DNA of 57,613 nt from Bifidobacterium callitrichidarum (GCF_003129905.1 NZ_QFFM01000019.1:1-57613), one strand, 5' to 3'. Positions 47,934-57,469 are shown, counted from the first letter of the stretch. Notes: generated from the sequence alone by a model not told the origin. Numbers and translations: made by a program.

Positions 47934-49606
47934 TGTTCCTTCTTCGGTTCAGGGTCGTTCAGGGTCGGGAAGGACAGATCCGGGATGTCCGTGTCGAATC
48001 CGTTCTCCAACGGGAAGAACGACGGGAAAAGATCGTCGGTGCGATGCAGGGCCGACGCCGACGCTGGTACCGCGGGCTGTTGCGCCGAACGATGTTCATT
48101 CGGCTGCGCGTCCGAACCGTCGGTTTGGGTCTCGCCGGTTCCGGCATGTCCGACGGACGACGGCATGACGGGTTCGGGCATGTTGTTGAGCTTGAGGACG
48201 CTTGGCGTGTCCAGGCTCGGCATCTTGGGTTCGAAGGCCTGCGTGCGGATGGCCGGCATCTCCTGGGAGATCTCCACCATGTGGGCCAGGGCGGCCAGGG
48301 AGGAGTCGTCGCGCGCGGTGTCGATGACCGGTTCGGCGGCTTCCGGGGCGTGCTGGACGGCGGCATCGCGGGTGTGCAGGGGCTTGAACGAAGGCGCGGC
48401 GGGCGGTTCCGGTGCCGGCTGCGCCGCGGCTTGTGCCGGAGCGGCATGGTCGGACGGTGCGGCCGGGGCGGATACCGCGGCATGGGAATCGGGCTGCGGC
48501 TGCGCGGTCGTCTGGCTGGCTGCGGCCTTGGTGCCGAACGGGTCGTCCGGAATCGGGGAAAGCACCACGGTTTCGGACTGGACGGTTTCGGACTGTGCGA
48601 CCGTAGGAGCGGCGGCAGGCGTGGGCGTCACCGGTTCGGCGTGCCGGTGTTCCGGCTTGACGGACGGGGCATACGAAACGGGCTGCGGCGCGGACGGGCC
48701 CGAAGGCGTGGATGCGGAGAAGGCGGGCGCGTACGAAACCGGCTTCTCCTGCGCGGCGGGAGCGGTGAACAGGTCCCGTTCGGCCTGATGCAGCGCGTCG
48801 AACGACTCGTGGTAGACCGGGGAGGCCGCCATCTGGGGCTGTGCCTGTACGGCGGGTTCGGCGGCCGGCGCCTGAGGCGCGGCGGAGGCGAACAGGGAGG
48901 AGACATCTGCGGCGGGTGCCGGGGACGCAGCTTCGGCCGTCGTCGCGGAGGCCGAGGAATCACCCACGAAATCGGCCACGCGGGCGTAGGATTCGAGGCG
49001 GCTCAGCAGCTGGACGCAGGTGTTGAGAAAATAGTCCACTTGACGTTCGTCGTAGCCCTTCTTGCCCTTGCGCTGGGTGAAGACCACGTTGTTGACCGCG
49101 TTGGCGTTGAGGTCCGCGAGCTTGCGCACATCCTCCGGGTTGACGCCGTCCACGCCCAGGGATGCGGCGGCCTTGTCCACGATCTGGTCGATGAGACGGT
49201 CCACCTGCTTCTTGTCGTAGGAGGGCTGCTTGGCGTTGCCGGAGCGGAAGCGCTCGCGTTCGGCGCGTTCGGCGTGCTTGGCGATCTCCTGGTAGAGCTT
49301 TTCGGTCTGCGCCTTCCATGTCACGCGACCATGCTGGGAGATCTCCCATGTGGTCTGCTTGTCCACCACGGCGCGTTCGAGACGGCTCAGCGCGGCGTCC
49401 ACCTGGCTGATGACGTACCCGTTCTTGGCCACGTCGAAGGAGACGTCCTGGATGTCGCGCTGGGTGAGTTTGGCACCTTCGCTGTCATACAGCGCGTGAG
49501 CCCGTTCCAGGAAGCCATCGACCTGAGCCGGATCGTACCCCCACTTGCGCTTGCCTGCACGGGCGATGCCCGACTTGCTTTCCCCTTCACGAAGTTTCTG
49601 CGCCAT
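47930..49606 (-). CDS. DivIVA-like protein with four GYxxxQVDxFL motifs and a long disordered tail
   Basis: 558 residues, Ala/Pro-rich. Four DivIVA-domain-type motifs occur at residues 24-34 (GYDPAQVDGFL), 63-73 (GYVISQVDAAL), 130-140 (SYDKKQVDRLI) and 184-194 (GYDERQVDYFL), arranged as two similar pairs. Residues about 220-540 are low-complexity (Ala, Pro, Gln), probably disordered. ATG at 49606 follows AGGAGG. It is a second DivIVA-type protein besides Wag31, and its overlap with dxr suggests joint control with isoprenoid and envelope precursor supply. Function unknown. Confidence 0.8.
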   Translation of the reverse strand: MAQKLREGESKSGIARAGKRKWGYDPAQVDGFLERAHALYDSEGAKLTQRDIQDVSFDVAKNGYVISQVDAALSRLERAVVDKQTTWEISQHGRVTWKAQTEKLYQEIAKHAERAERERFRSGNAKQPSYDKKQVDRLIDQIVDKAAASLGVDGVNPEDVRKLADLNANAVNNVVFTQRKGKKGYDERQVDYFLNTCVQLLSRLESYARVADFVGDSSASATTAEAASPAPAADVSSLFASAAPQAPAAEPAVQAQPQMAASPVYHESFDALHQAERDLFTAPAAQEKPVSYAPAFSASTPSGPSAPQPVSYAPSVKPEHRHAEPVTPTPAAAPTVAQSETVQSETVVLSPIPDDPFGTKAAASQTTAQPQPDSHAAVSAPAAPSDHAAPAQAAAQPAPEPPAAPSFKPLHTRDAAVQHAPEAAEPVIDTARDDSSLAALAHMVEISQEMPAIRTQAFEPKMPSLDTPSVLKLNNMPEPVMPSSVGHAGTGETQTDGSDAQPNEHRSAQQPAVPASASALHRTDDLFPSFFPLENGFDTDIPDLSFPTLNDPEPKKEQ

Positions 49607-49681
49607 CGGCTGTCCGACCTCCTGCTGAATGAAACACTCCGAACACAACTTTACGTGACTGTTGCGACGCCTGCCGTCTTC

Positions 49682-49711
49682 GTCTCCCCGGTTTCACCGC
49701 GCCGGGGAGAC
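49682..49711. repeat. Perfect hairpin after the DUF2342 gene
   Basis: GTCTCCCCGG (49682-49691) and CCGGGGAGAC (49702-49711) form a 10-bp stem in the 113-base gap between the DUF2342 gene and the DivIVA-like gene. Neither strand has a U tract. Confidence 0.55.
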
Positions 49712-49719
49712 CGGTAAGG

Positions 49720-51483
49720 TCACTCGTCGCCGGCTGACGGACGGTCCGAATCGCTCGAATCGGACGGATCGCCGGGCTCGGCGTCGGGGCCGTCCTCACC
49801 AGTGCCCTCACCACCGTCCTCGCCGAGGAGCTTGGACAGTTCGGCATCCCAATCGATGTCGCCGGATTTGCCGTCCGCCGCCGGATGCGCGGTGCCGCTG
49901 CCGGAGGCGACGGAACCGGCGGACGGACCGGATGCACCGGCACCATCCGACTCGGTCTTGTCTCCGGGCAGGACGGGCAGCAGATCGGGGTGGGACCACT
50001 TCGCGTCGCGGCCTTCGGAACCTTCCGCGGCGGTGATCATCTCCCACAGACCGGCCGCCTCGCGCATGCGCTTGGGTCGCAGCTGCAAACCGAGCAGGCT
50101 TTCGAAGGTGCGTTCGGCCGGACCGCCCATCGCACGTTCGCGGCGGGTCATCTCGCGCAGCTGCTCGATGTGCGGCAGGTGGGCCATGCCCGCACGCCAC
50201 ACCACGCAATCGACCCAGCCTTCGACCATGGCCAGCAACGATTCGAGCGAGGAAAGCGCCTCCCGCTGTTCGGGCGTGTCCGGGATACCCACCTTGGTGA
50301 GGTTGACCGCGTCAGAGATGGACTCGGGGTCCATGGACGTGGCATCGCGCAGCTGCTCCTCCATCGCGTCCAAATCGATGGAGATGCCACGCGCGTACTT
50401 GCCGATGAGCGCCTCGAAGCGGGGCATCAGCCATGGCACGGAGGCGTACAGGCGGGCATGGGCCATCTCCTGCAGCGCCAGATAGGAGAGGACCTCGGAT
50501 TCGGGGATCTTCTCGGTAGCGTTGAAGCCGGCGAAGGCGGCCTCGAACGCGGCCTTGTCGGCGGCGGATTCATTGGCCTGGGCGGATTCGTCCGGACTGG
50601 TGTCGGCGTCATCCTTGTGCGCGGACGTGAAGCCGATCGGGTTGCCGGAATCGGCGTGGCCTGCCGCACCGGAGGCGCCGCTCCCCTGCGTGCCGTCGGT
50701 CGTCGTCTCACCGTTGAGCGCCTTGGCGTATTCAGTGGCGTTCTGCGCGATCAGCGCGCCGGCGGGGTTCTTGGTGAGCGCGATGCCCTGGTCGAAGCTG
50801 CCGTGCACCTCATGGCTCAGGTTGCCGGCCGCATGGCCGAGCTGCATGGCGAAGGATGTGTTGCCGAGCAGTTTGATGAGCTGGGCCGGGTCCTTCATGC
50901 CGTTCGGGATCGGAATCGGCACCGGACCGGCGAACATGCCGGCGATCTCGCCGTCGCCCAACATGCCGCCGAGTCGTTCGGAGATTACGGAGGCGAGCGC
51001 GTCGTTCATCGATTCGGCCACGGGCGCGGCGAACTTGGCCCACTGGTCGATGGTGCCTTCCACCCATCCGGCGCGGGTGAGCACGTCCGGCTCACCGGGC
51101 GCGGGGTTGAATTCGCATGCGGTGTCCAGCCACAGGTTGGCCTCGCTCATCGCACGACGAGCGGCCTCGCCCTCGATGGCGGTCACGCTGGAGGCCGAAC
51201 CGGCCGCGTTGGCCTGCTGCAGTGCGATGGATTTGGCGAGCTTGACATTAATCGGCCCCTCCTCCACCGTACGCTGCATGTCGCCCATGGTGTTGAGGCC
51301 GCCGGCCGTGAACGCGGCCATCATCTGCTGGACTTCGGACGGATCGGGCAGCTTGCCGGGATCCTGGCTCATGAGCTGCTCGCGGATCTCGGCGGGCAGC
51401 TGGTTGATCTGCTGCCAGGCCATCTCCCCCTGCACGGGGCCGAAGCACTTGATGAGCCATTCGTGAATCGCGTTGTCGTCCAT
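49720..51483 (-). CDS. DUF2342 / putative zinc-dependent metallohydrolase
   Basis: 587 residues of the actinobacterial DUF2342 family. It has a long helical N-terminus (MDDNAIHEWLIKCFGPVQGE; LPAEIREQL), the family motif LALQEMAHARLYASVPWL where a canonical HExxH would sit, and GMAHLPHIEQLREMTRRERA. An acidic Ser/Gly-rich tail follows (about 500-587). Family annotation as a hydrolase rests on fold similarity; no substrate is known. Divergent from the YlbL-type protease gene. Confidence 0.82.
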   Translation of the reverse strand: MDDNAIHEWLIKCFGPVQGEMAWQQINQLPAEIREQLMSQDPGKLPDPSEVQQMMAAFTAGGLNTMGDMQRTVEEGPINVKLAKSIALQQANAAGSASSVTAIEGEAARRAMSEANLWLDTACEFNPAPGEPDVLTRAGWVEGTIDQWAKFAAPVAESMNDALASVISERLGGMLGDGEIAGMFAGPVPIPIPNGMKDPAQLIKLLGNTSFAMQLGHAAGNLSHEVHGSFDQGIALTKNPAGALIAQNATEYAKALNGETTTDGTQGSGASGAAGHADSGNPIGFTSAHKDDADTSPDESAQANESAADKAAFEAAFAGFNATEKIPESEVLSYLALQEMAHARLYASVPWLMPRFEALIGKYARGISIDLDAMEEQLRDATSMDPESISDAVNLTKVGIPDTPEQREALSSLESLLAMVEGWVDCVVWRAGMAHLPHIEQLREMTRRERAMGGPAERTFESLLGLQLRPKRMREAAGLWEMITAAEGSEGRDAKWSHPDLLPVLPGDKTESDGAGASGPSAGSVASGSGTAHPAADGKSGDIDWDAELSKLLGEDGGEGTGEDGPDAEPGDPSDSSDSDRPSAGDE

Positions 51484-51506
51484 GCGTATCCTTCTTTGCC
51501 GCGGTG

Positions 51507-51533
51507 TGTTACCCCAAGGTCTGTTACCCCAAG
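51507..51533. promoter_or_regulatory. Direct repeat TGTTACCCCAAG x2 in a divergent promoter region
   Basis: TGTTACCCCAAG occurs at 51507-51518 and again at 51522-51533 (15-base period) between the divergent DUF2342 and YlbL genes. Spacing of 1.5 helical turns does not suit one-face binding, so it may be part of paired promoter elements or an operator. Confidence 0.35.
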
Positions 51534-51643
51534 TGTAGGGTCTTCCCGCGCCCGTTCGCCTGCGGCCGAGGATTTTTTCGCGCCGCGCGTCTTGACGGAT
51601 TCCGCGCGCGGCTCATGCAGGGCCGTTGCATACACTGTTGGGT

Positions 51644-52594
51644 ATGTTTGCACGTCACAGGAATGAACAGTCCGAGCAGCATATCCCGATCGGACGGGCC
51701 GATGAAGCCACGGCTAACGGTCTCGGTGCGCGGGTGCAGCGTTTCCTTGCCGGGTACTGGCGGGACGTGCGCCGTTACGTCACGAGCCGTTCGCCCCGGT
51801 ATTTCGTCGGTGCGCTGGCCGTGATCCTGGGCGCGGTGATTCTGCTGCTGCCAAGCCCGTACGTCATCGAGATGCCCGGCCCCACCCAGGACGTGTTGGG
51901 CAAGGTCAAGGAGGGGCAGGTGATCGCCGTGTCCGGCAGCGGCGTCGAAACGCACCGTGATTCCGGCAAGTTGCTGCTGGTGACGGTGAGCGCCTCGGGC
52001 GTGCCCGGCTACCCGATCATCAACGCGCAGGCCGTGTGGGGCTGGGCCAACCCGCATGTGGAGGTTATGCCGCGCGAGGCCGTGGTGCCGGTGGGCCAGA
52101 CCGCCGACGAGTACCAGAAGAAGGTCGATTCGGACATGACCGGCTCGCAGGATTCGGCGGCCAAAGCCGGACTCGCGTATATGAAGGCGCATGCGGACGA
52201 GCTCGGCATCAGCCAAAGCACGTTGAAGAACCTCAAAGTCACGATGCATGTGGACAGCATCGGCGGCCCGTCCGCCGGCATGATGTACACGCTGGGACTC
52301 ATCGACAAGCTCACCCCGGCCGAGGAGACCGGCGGCGAGACCATCGCCGGCACCGGTACCATCGACGCGAAGGGCAAGGTGGGCAAGATCGGCGGCATCC
52401 GATTGAAGATGCTGGGCGCCAAGCGCGACGGGGCCACATGGTTCCTGGCACCCGAGTCGAACTGCGCGGACGTGGTGGGGCACGTGCCGGACGGACTGCG
52501 GGACGTGAAGGTCTCCACGCTGGACGAGGCGTACCAGGCGCTTGTCGCCATCGGCAAGGGACAGGCGGACGACATGCCGCATTGCACCGCGTGA
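51644..52594 (+). CDS. YlbL-type PDZ/Lon-protease-domain (S16) membrane protein
   Basis: 316 residues. One membrane helix (FVGALAVILGAVILLLPSPY), a PDZ-like middle and a C-terminal Lon-type S16 domain. The Ser of the Ser/Lys dyad lies in GGPSAGMMYTLGLID, the Lys in GKVGKIGGIRLKMLG. It is predicted to act outside the membrane. ATG at 51644 is only 8 bases after a TACACT box and has no ribosome site, suggesting a leaderless message. Confidence 0.9.
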   Translation: MFARHRNEQSEQHIPIGRADEATANGLGARVQRFLAGYWRDVRRYVTSRSPRYFVGALAVILGAVILLLPSPYVIEMPGPTQDVLGKVKEGQVIAVSGSGVETHRDSGKLLLVTVSASGVPGYPIINAQAVWGWANPHVEVMPREAVVPVGQTADEYQKKVDSDMTGSQDSAAKAGLAYMKAHADELGISQSTLKNLKVTMHVDSIGGPSAGMMYTLGLIDKLTPAEETGGETIAGTGTIDAKGKVGKIGGIRLKMLGAKRDGATWFLAPESNCADVVGHVPDGLRDVKVSTLDEAYQALVAIGKGQADDMPHCTA

Positions 52595-52732
52595 TCGCGC
52601 TGGTCGCGTACATCCCATGACGGTCCGCGACCGGCGGCGGGGCACCAAGATGGACGAACGGTGTCCACAATCCGAAGGATTTTCCTGTGCCGTTAACGCG
52701 ATTGTTCGCGGTGACTTGCTAATGTATCCCCT

Positions 52733-53149
52733 GTGAATCAAACGGCATCACAGAACGCGGAAGAATTCGGTTTCAAGCCTGGAGACATCATCCAGGAATG
52801 GCTCTGGGACGACGACGTGGACGATTCCATCCGCGCCGAGATCGAGAAACTCACGGGCGAGGAGCTCGTGGACGAGGACTATGACTCCGCGGTGGATGGC
52901 GTCATTCTGTGGTGGCGCGACGGCGACGACGAGGACGAGCTGTCCGACACGATCGTCGATGCGTACGCGGTGCTCGGCGACGACGGCCCGCTGTGGGTGC
53001 TGACCCCGAAGCCCGGTCGCCCGGGTGCGGCCAGCTCCTCCACCGTGCAGTCCGCCGCGAAGACCGCCGGCATGAACGCCGCCACCCCGCTGACCGTGGG
53101 ACCGGACTGGAACGGCATCCGTCTGCGCGCCTTCGGCAAGGGTCGCTGA
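52733..53149 (+). CDS. DUF3052 family protein
   Basis: 138 residues, acidic, an actinobacterial conserved protein of unknown function. Typical segments: FGFKPGDIIQEWLWDDDVDD, VDGVILWWRDGDDEDELSD and LGDDGPLWVLTPKPGRPG. Starts with GTG at 52733, about 10 bases after a TAATGT box and without a Shine-Dalgarno sequence, so it is probably leaderless. The 138-base gap upstream shows nothing else. Confidence 0.88.
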   Translation: MNQTASQNAEEFGFKPGDIIQEWLWDDDVDDSIRAEIEKLTGEELVDEDYDSAVDGVILWWRDGDDEDELSDTIVDAYAVLGDDGPLWVLTPKPGRPGAASSSTVQSAAKTAGMNAATPLTVGPDWNGIRLRAFGKGR

Positions 53150-53219
53150 CCGGTTTTCGAGACTTCTTCGACGTCAAGTGTCGCGTCGGGTCTGCCCATG
53201 CGCTATTCTTGACATCCGC

Positions 53220-53293
53220 GGGCAATTAGCTCAGTTGGTTAGAGCGCCACCTTTACACGGTGGATGTCGGGGGTTCGAGTCCCTCATTGCCCA
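53220..53293 (+). tRNA. tRNA-Val (anticodon TAC)
   Basis: Complete 74-base cloverleaf: acceptor GGGCAAT/ATTGCCC, D arm with AGCTCAGTTGGTTAGAGC, anticodon stem CCACC/GGTGG around loop TTTACAC (anticodon TAC), T arm GGGGTTCGAGTCCC, discriminator A. CCA is not fully encoded. A TATTCT box lies 12 bases upstream. Confidence 0.97.
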
Positions 53294-53359
53294 CCTTTCC
53301 AGACCGTTGGAATATCAACGAAATCAAGCCATTTCGGCGGTATTAATTTTGTGTGACTA

Positions 53360-53403
53360 CCCCTCAGTCCGCTTCGCGTCCAGCTCCCCTGACAAGGGGA
53401 GCC
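53360..53403 (-). repeat. Dispersed double-hairpin repeat after the UvrD-like gene
   Basis: CCCCTCAGTCCGC-TTC-GCGTCCAGCTCCCCTGACAAGGGGAGCC, 14 bases after the stop of the minus-strand helicase gene and in that gene's sense. Also downstream of the tRNA, which has no clear terminator of its own. Confidence 0.9.
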
Positions 53404-53417
53404 AAGAAAACTGAGCC

Positions 53418-54980
53418 TTACAAGAACCGCGAGGGGCGGCGCTGCTGGGCGCCGTAGCCGTCCTTGGTGCGGGCGTAGGACAGGTGCAGCGAGTCCTCGG
53501 CTCGGGTGATGCCCACGTACATGAGCCGCCGCTCCTCCTCAAGCGTCTCCCCCGGTTCGGGCGCACCGTACGGCAGCAGACCTTCGGAGCAACCCACCAG
53601 GAACACGTGTTTGAATTCCAGACCCTTGGCCGCATGGATGGTGGAGATCGTGACGCCCGGATCATCCTCGAGCTTCAATCCGGTGGCGTCCAACCCCATG
53701 GCCTCCAGCAGCGCACGCTTGGTCGCGGCCTCGCCGGCGAGCGCGGACGACTGCCAGCCCGCATCCTTGCGCACGCGGAATTTGATGCCGGCCGCACGCA
53801 ACGCCGCGTCGAACACCGGCTGCTGCGCGTTGATGCGCGTCAGAATTGCGCAGTCGGACGGTTTGACCCCGGCGGCCACGAGTTTGCGGATACGGGCCGC
53901 CACGCCTTGCGCCTCCTCCATGTCGGTCTCGTACACGGTCCGGCTCACGCGGCGTCCCGAACCACGTGCCGAGACGAGCTTGAGATAATCATCGCGGTTC
54001 GGCGCGGCCGCAAGCACCCGGTTGGCGAGGTTCACCACTTCGGGCGTGGAACGGTAGTCGGTGCCGAGGTTGATGTCCGCGGCGAGCGGTCCGAATTCGT
54101 CCGCGAACCGCAGCAGATCCCAGCTGGATGCGCCGGCGAACGAGTAGATGGTCTGTGCGGGATCCCCCACCACGCACACGTTACGGTTCATCGCGGCCTT
54201 GCCGTCCGGTCCGCCGCCGCCCAGCCATAGGGTCATCAGCCGGTGCTGCAGCGGGGAGACGTCCTGGTACTCGTCCACGGTGAGCCAGCCAATGGTGGAG
54301 CGGATCTGCGCCGCCGCCTCGGGGAAGTCGTCCATGATGTGGCAGACGAGCAGCAGGATGTCGTCGAAGTCGATTTCGCCGCGGGAGGTCTTCTCCCGCT
54401 CGTATTCGTCGTAGATGGCCTTGAACCGTTCGGCGTCAAGTCCCGCGGGCGGCAGATGGTTCGCCGCCGCGCACACGCGCACGTAATCCTCGACGGCCAC
54501 CAGCGAGATCTTGGCCCAGTTGATTTCGGCGAGCACATCGCGCACGGTGAGCGGATCGACGTCCGACTGCGCGGTGACGTGCGTGATGACGCGGGCGACG
54601 GTGTCCCGCTGATCCTCGATGAGATGCGGGAAAGGCGCCTCGCACACGTCCGCCCAGACGCTATTGAGCTGGTTCAGGGCGGCCGAGTGGAAGGTCGCGG
54701 CCGTGACCCCGTTGCCGGATCCCTGCCGTGCGTTGCCGCCGACGCCTAATTGCTCGAGGCGCACGCGCATTTCAGTGGCCGCCTTGACCGAGAACGTGAC
54801 GGCGAGCACCCGCTCGGGCTTCCATGCCCCGGTGGCGCAGGCGTAGGCGATGCGCCGCGTGACCGTGCGCGTCTTGCCCGCGCCCGCGCCCGCGATGATG
54901 CGCACCGGCCCGTTCAGCGTGGTGGCCGCCCGCCGCTGTTGCTCGTCAAGGCCTTCGAGGATCGTCTGCGCCTGTTCCAT
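53418..54980 (-). CDS. UvrD/PcrA-family ATP-dependent DNA helicase, short form
   Basis: 520 residues, superfamily 1A helicase. Walker A is IIAGAGAGKTRTVTRRI, motif II is LTVDEYQDVSPLQHRLM, motif III is CVVGDPAQTIYSFAGAS, motif V is VTISTIHAAKGLEFKHVFLV, motif VI is YVGITRAEDSLHLSYA. It stops soon after motif VI and lacks the HRDC tail found in actinobacterial UvrD2, to which context and size otherwise point. Starts at 54980 or 54989; longer in-frame starts are unlikely. Confidence 0.9.
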   Translation of the reverse strand: MEQAQTILEGLDEQQRRAATTLNGPVRIIAGAGAGKTRTVTRRIAYACATGAWKPERVLAVTFSVKAATEMRVRLEQLGVGGNARQGSGNGVTAATFHSAALNQLNSVWADVCEAPFPHLIEDQRDTVARVITHVTAQSDVDPLTVRDVLAEINWAKISLVAVEDYVRVCAAANHLPPAGLDAERFKAIYDEYEREKTSRGEIDFDDILLLVCHIMDDFPEAAAQIRSTIGWLTVDEYQDVSPLQHRLMTLWLGGGGPDGKAAMNRNVCVVGDPAQTIYSFAGASSWDLLRFADEFGPLAADINLGTDYRSTPEVVNLANRVLAAAPNRDDYLKLVSARGSGRRVSRTVYETDMEEAQGVAARIRKLVAAGVKPSDCAILTRINAQQPVFDAALRAAGIKFRVRKDAGWQSSALAGEAATKRALLEAMGLDATGLKLEDDPGVTISTIHAAKGLEFKHVFLVGCSEGLLPYGAPEPGETLEEERRLMYVGITRAEDSLHLSYARTKDGYGAQQRRPSRFL

Positions 54981-55116
54981 GCCCTCCATTGTGGCACGGA
55001 CCGGTCTGGACCGAAACGGACCATGGCATGGGCAGGCGCGCAAAGGCGCGCAAATGGCTCATTCGCTGGTGTCGACCGGCCTTTCCGCACAAGGCATGTA
55101 TTAGTGTTAAAGGGTG

Positions 55117-57150
55117 ATGAAACGTAGCAACTATGTGTTGGCGGCGCTGACTTCGGCCGTCTTGCCGAACCTGGCGGTCGCCGGCGTGAGAGAGAGCGCG
55201 CAGGCCAGCTCGACCGACGAGGCCAAGGGCATCGATCAGGCCGTGGTGCAGGATGCCTCGGGCCGCCTGTATGACGTATATGCCACCGACACCGCGGCGG
55301 GCCGCACCCGTCTGGTCCGTCGCGTGAAGGCCGCGCAGACGCTGGCCGCTGCACGCGAGCCCGGCGGCTTGGGCTTTGATCTGGACCGCGTGATCGCGTT
55401 CGCGCCCGGCGACGTGGCCAAGCCCGGTCAGACCGCCACCGCCCAAGCGTTCAACAAGGACGAGGAGACCGTCAAGGCCACGGCCACCGTGGATACCAGC
55501 CGTCCGAGCCCCACCGGTTCGACCACCGTGCTGATCGCCGCCCACCGCGACGGCCAGTCGCGTCCGCTTGACCTGCTGACACTGGACGACTGTGCCGCCG
55601 TGGGTACCGCGCTCGGCGCCATCCATCGCCTCTCCCCCGCGTTCCTGACCGCCGCCAAGTATCCGGTGTTCACCACCGGCCAGATCCGCTCGCAGCTGAC
55701 CGCCTGGATCAGGCGCCTACGTTCGGCCGGCCATGTGCCCACCGAAATCACCAACAGCTGGGCGCGCGTCATCGAGACCGAGGGACTGTGGTCGTTCGCC
55801 ACCTGCACCGTGCACGGCGGGTTTTCGGACGGCGATTTCCTGTTCTCCGGCTCCACCATCACCGCCGTGACCAACTGGCAGGACATGCAAGTCAACGATC
55901 CGGCACGCGACCTGGCGTGGATCTTCGGCAAGCTGGACGAGTCGCACCGCAACGCCGTACTCGCTGCCTACGGGCGCATGATGGGCTCGCGACTGGACGA
56001 CCTCATCATGCTGCGCGCCAACCTGTGGCTGCAGATGGAGCAGGTGGGCGAGTTCATCCAGGCCATCAACCGCGGCGACAACGATCGCATCATGCAGTTC
56101 AAGGCGCAGGTGGAGCGTCTTGCGCACCAGCTCGGCATCATCAGCCGGGACACCACGCCGGCGCCTGACGCCAAGGAAGCCAGCGCGCGCGAGACGAAAC
56201 CCGGTTCGCCGTCGACCATCACCGTGGGCACGCTGCTGCAGGACGATGAACGCCGTGGCTCCGGCACGTCCGGTTCCGCCGCAACCGTGGCCGAGTCCGC
56301 CGATGTTTCCGACGACACCCCCGATCCGGACCGCACCGGTTCCGCCGAGATCTCGGCGGCGGGTCAGGTGGGGATGACGCCGGCGGTCGGCTCGTCGCCA
56401 GCCGCCGATCGCACCGCCGATCATCCGCTGGCCGGCACCCCGCTTGCAGGTGGCTTCCGCTCCGGATTCGGCACCACCGGTTCGACCAAACCGCAGCCAT
56501 CCCATTCCACGTCATCCCCACATTCCTCGGTGACCATCACCCTCAAGGAACTGCTGGAGATGGATCGACAGGAGAAGGCCGGTCAGTCCTCCAAATCGCA
56601 GGAGTCCCGCGCGCATTCCGGCACGGCTGCCTCGACCGGCACGACCGGCGCACGCGGCTCCTTCGACGGCACGAACGCCGCGCAATCCGGTACACGCCCG
56701 ATGTCCCATCCGAAGCCGCTGTTCCCGGGACCGGTCAGCCTGCATGGCCCGACGGCCGGCAATGTCCTGATGGACGCCGACGACACCGGCGAACGGTTCG
56801 CGCACTCCTCCACCGCGAAGACCACGGTCATTCCACTACTGGAACGTGAGGAACGTGCCCTGCGCGACGCGCACGCCGGACTGGATGGCTACGACGAGGA
56901 CGGGAACCCGGTGAATACTCCGAACGGCCCGGAAACGACGGAGAGCGCCGATACGCCGCATGACGCCGGCACACCCGCCGATGGCGACACGGCCGGTTCC
57001 GAAGAGCCCGCTGTTGCTACTGACGTCACCGATGCCACCAATGGCATGACTTCCGACGCCACCACCGATCCGGATGACACGAACGATTCGCAGCCCGTTC
57101 CTGGCATCTCGGAGAACGGCGTCGAGGAAGGCACCACGCCGAGCGCATAA
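55117..57150 (+). CDS. Degenerate aminoglycoside-phosphotransferase-fold protein with a long disordered tail
   Basis: 677 residues. Residues about 5-350 resemble the APH/choline-kinase fold, as is common beside uvrD genes in actinobacteria. The catalytic loop reads HGGFSDGDFLF where active kinases have HGDxxxxN, and the metal site reads TNWQDMQVNDPARDLAW where DW is expected. Catalytic Asp, Asn and metal Asp all appear replaced. The rest is Ser/Thr/Pro-rich and likely disordered, with repeated short motifs (ITVGTLLQDDE; ITLKELLEMDR; VIPLLEREER). Probably a pseudokinase or scaffold. Start 55117 ATG (or GTG 55114). Confidence 0.7.
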   Translation: MKRSNYVLAALTSAVLPNLAVAGVRESAQASSTDEAKGIDQAVVQDASGRLYDVYATDTAAGRTRLVRRVKAAQTLAAAREPGGLGFDLDRVIAFAPGDVAKPGQTATAQAFNKDEETVKATATVDTSRPSPTGSTTVLIAAHRDGQSRPLDLLTLDDCAAVGTALGAIHRLSPAFLTAAKYPVFTTGQIRSQLTAWIRRLRSAGHVPTEITNSWARVIETEGLWSFATCTVHGGFSDGDFLFSGSTITAVTNWQDMQVNDPARDLAWIFGKLDESHRNAVLAAYGRMMGSRLDDLIMLRANLWLQMEQVGEFIQAINRGDNDRIMQFKAQVERLAHQLGIISRDTTPAPDAKEASARETKPGSPSTITVGTLLQDDERRGSGTSGSAATVAESADVSDDTPDPDRTGSAEISAAGQVGMTPAVGSSPAADRTADHPLAGTPLAGGFRSGFGTTGSTKPQPSHSTSSPHSSVTITLKELLEMDRQEKAGQSSKSQESRAHSGTAASTGTTGARGSFDGTNAAQSGTRPMSHPKPLFPGPVSLHGPTAGNVLMDADDTGERFAHSSTAKTTVIPLLEREERALRDAHAGLDGYDEDGNPVNTPNGPETTESADTPHDAGTPADGDTAGSEEPAVATDVTDATNGMTSDATTDPDDTNDSQPVPGISENGVEEGTTPSA

Positions 57151-57244
57151 CCGTCCGGCACCCGCCGCCCGCACGCGGCACAATGGAACCATTGACACAC
57201 AACCGAACAACCTGCGGCCGCAAGGCCGGAAGTGAGGAACATTC

Positions 57245-57469
57245 ATGGATATCGAACTGGGCATTCAGAACGTGGCTCGACCGGTCAACTTCAGCACCGA
57301 CGACTCCGCCGACAAGGTCAGCCAGACCATCGCGCAGGCCGTCGAGTCCGGTGCGACCATCGATCTGACCGATGACAAGGGCCGTCGCATCATCGTGCCG
57401 GCCAAGGCGCTGGGATACGCCATCATCGGCTCCGAAACCAAGCACGCCGTCGGTTTCGGCGCGCTGTGA
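57245..57469 (+). CDS. DUF3107 family protein
   Basis: 74 residues, small actinobacterial protein of unknown function (MDIELGIQNVARPVNFSTDD; RIIVPAKALGYAIIGSETK). Length and sequence match DUF3107. It lies 94 bases after the kinase-fold gene; GGAAGTGAGG is a plausible ribosome site. Confidence 0.88.
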   Translation: MDIELGIQNVARPVNFSTDDSADKVSQTIAQAVESGATIDLTDDKGRRIIVPAKALGYAIIGSETKHAVGFGAL

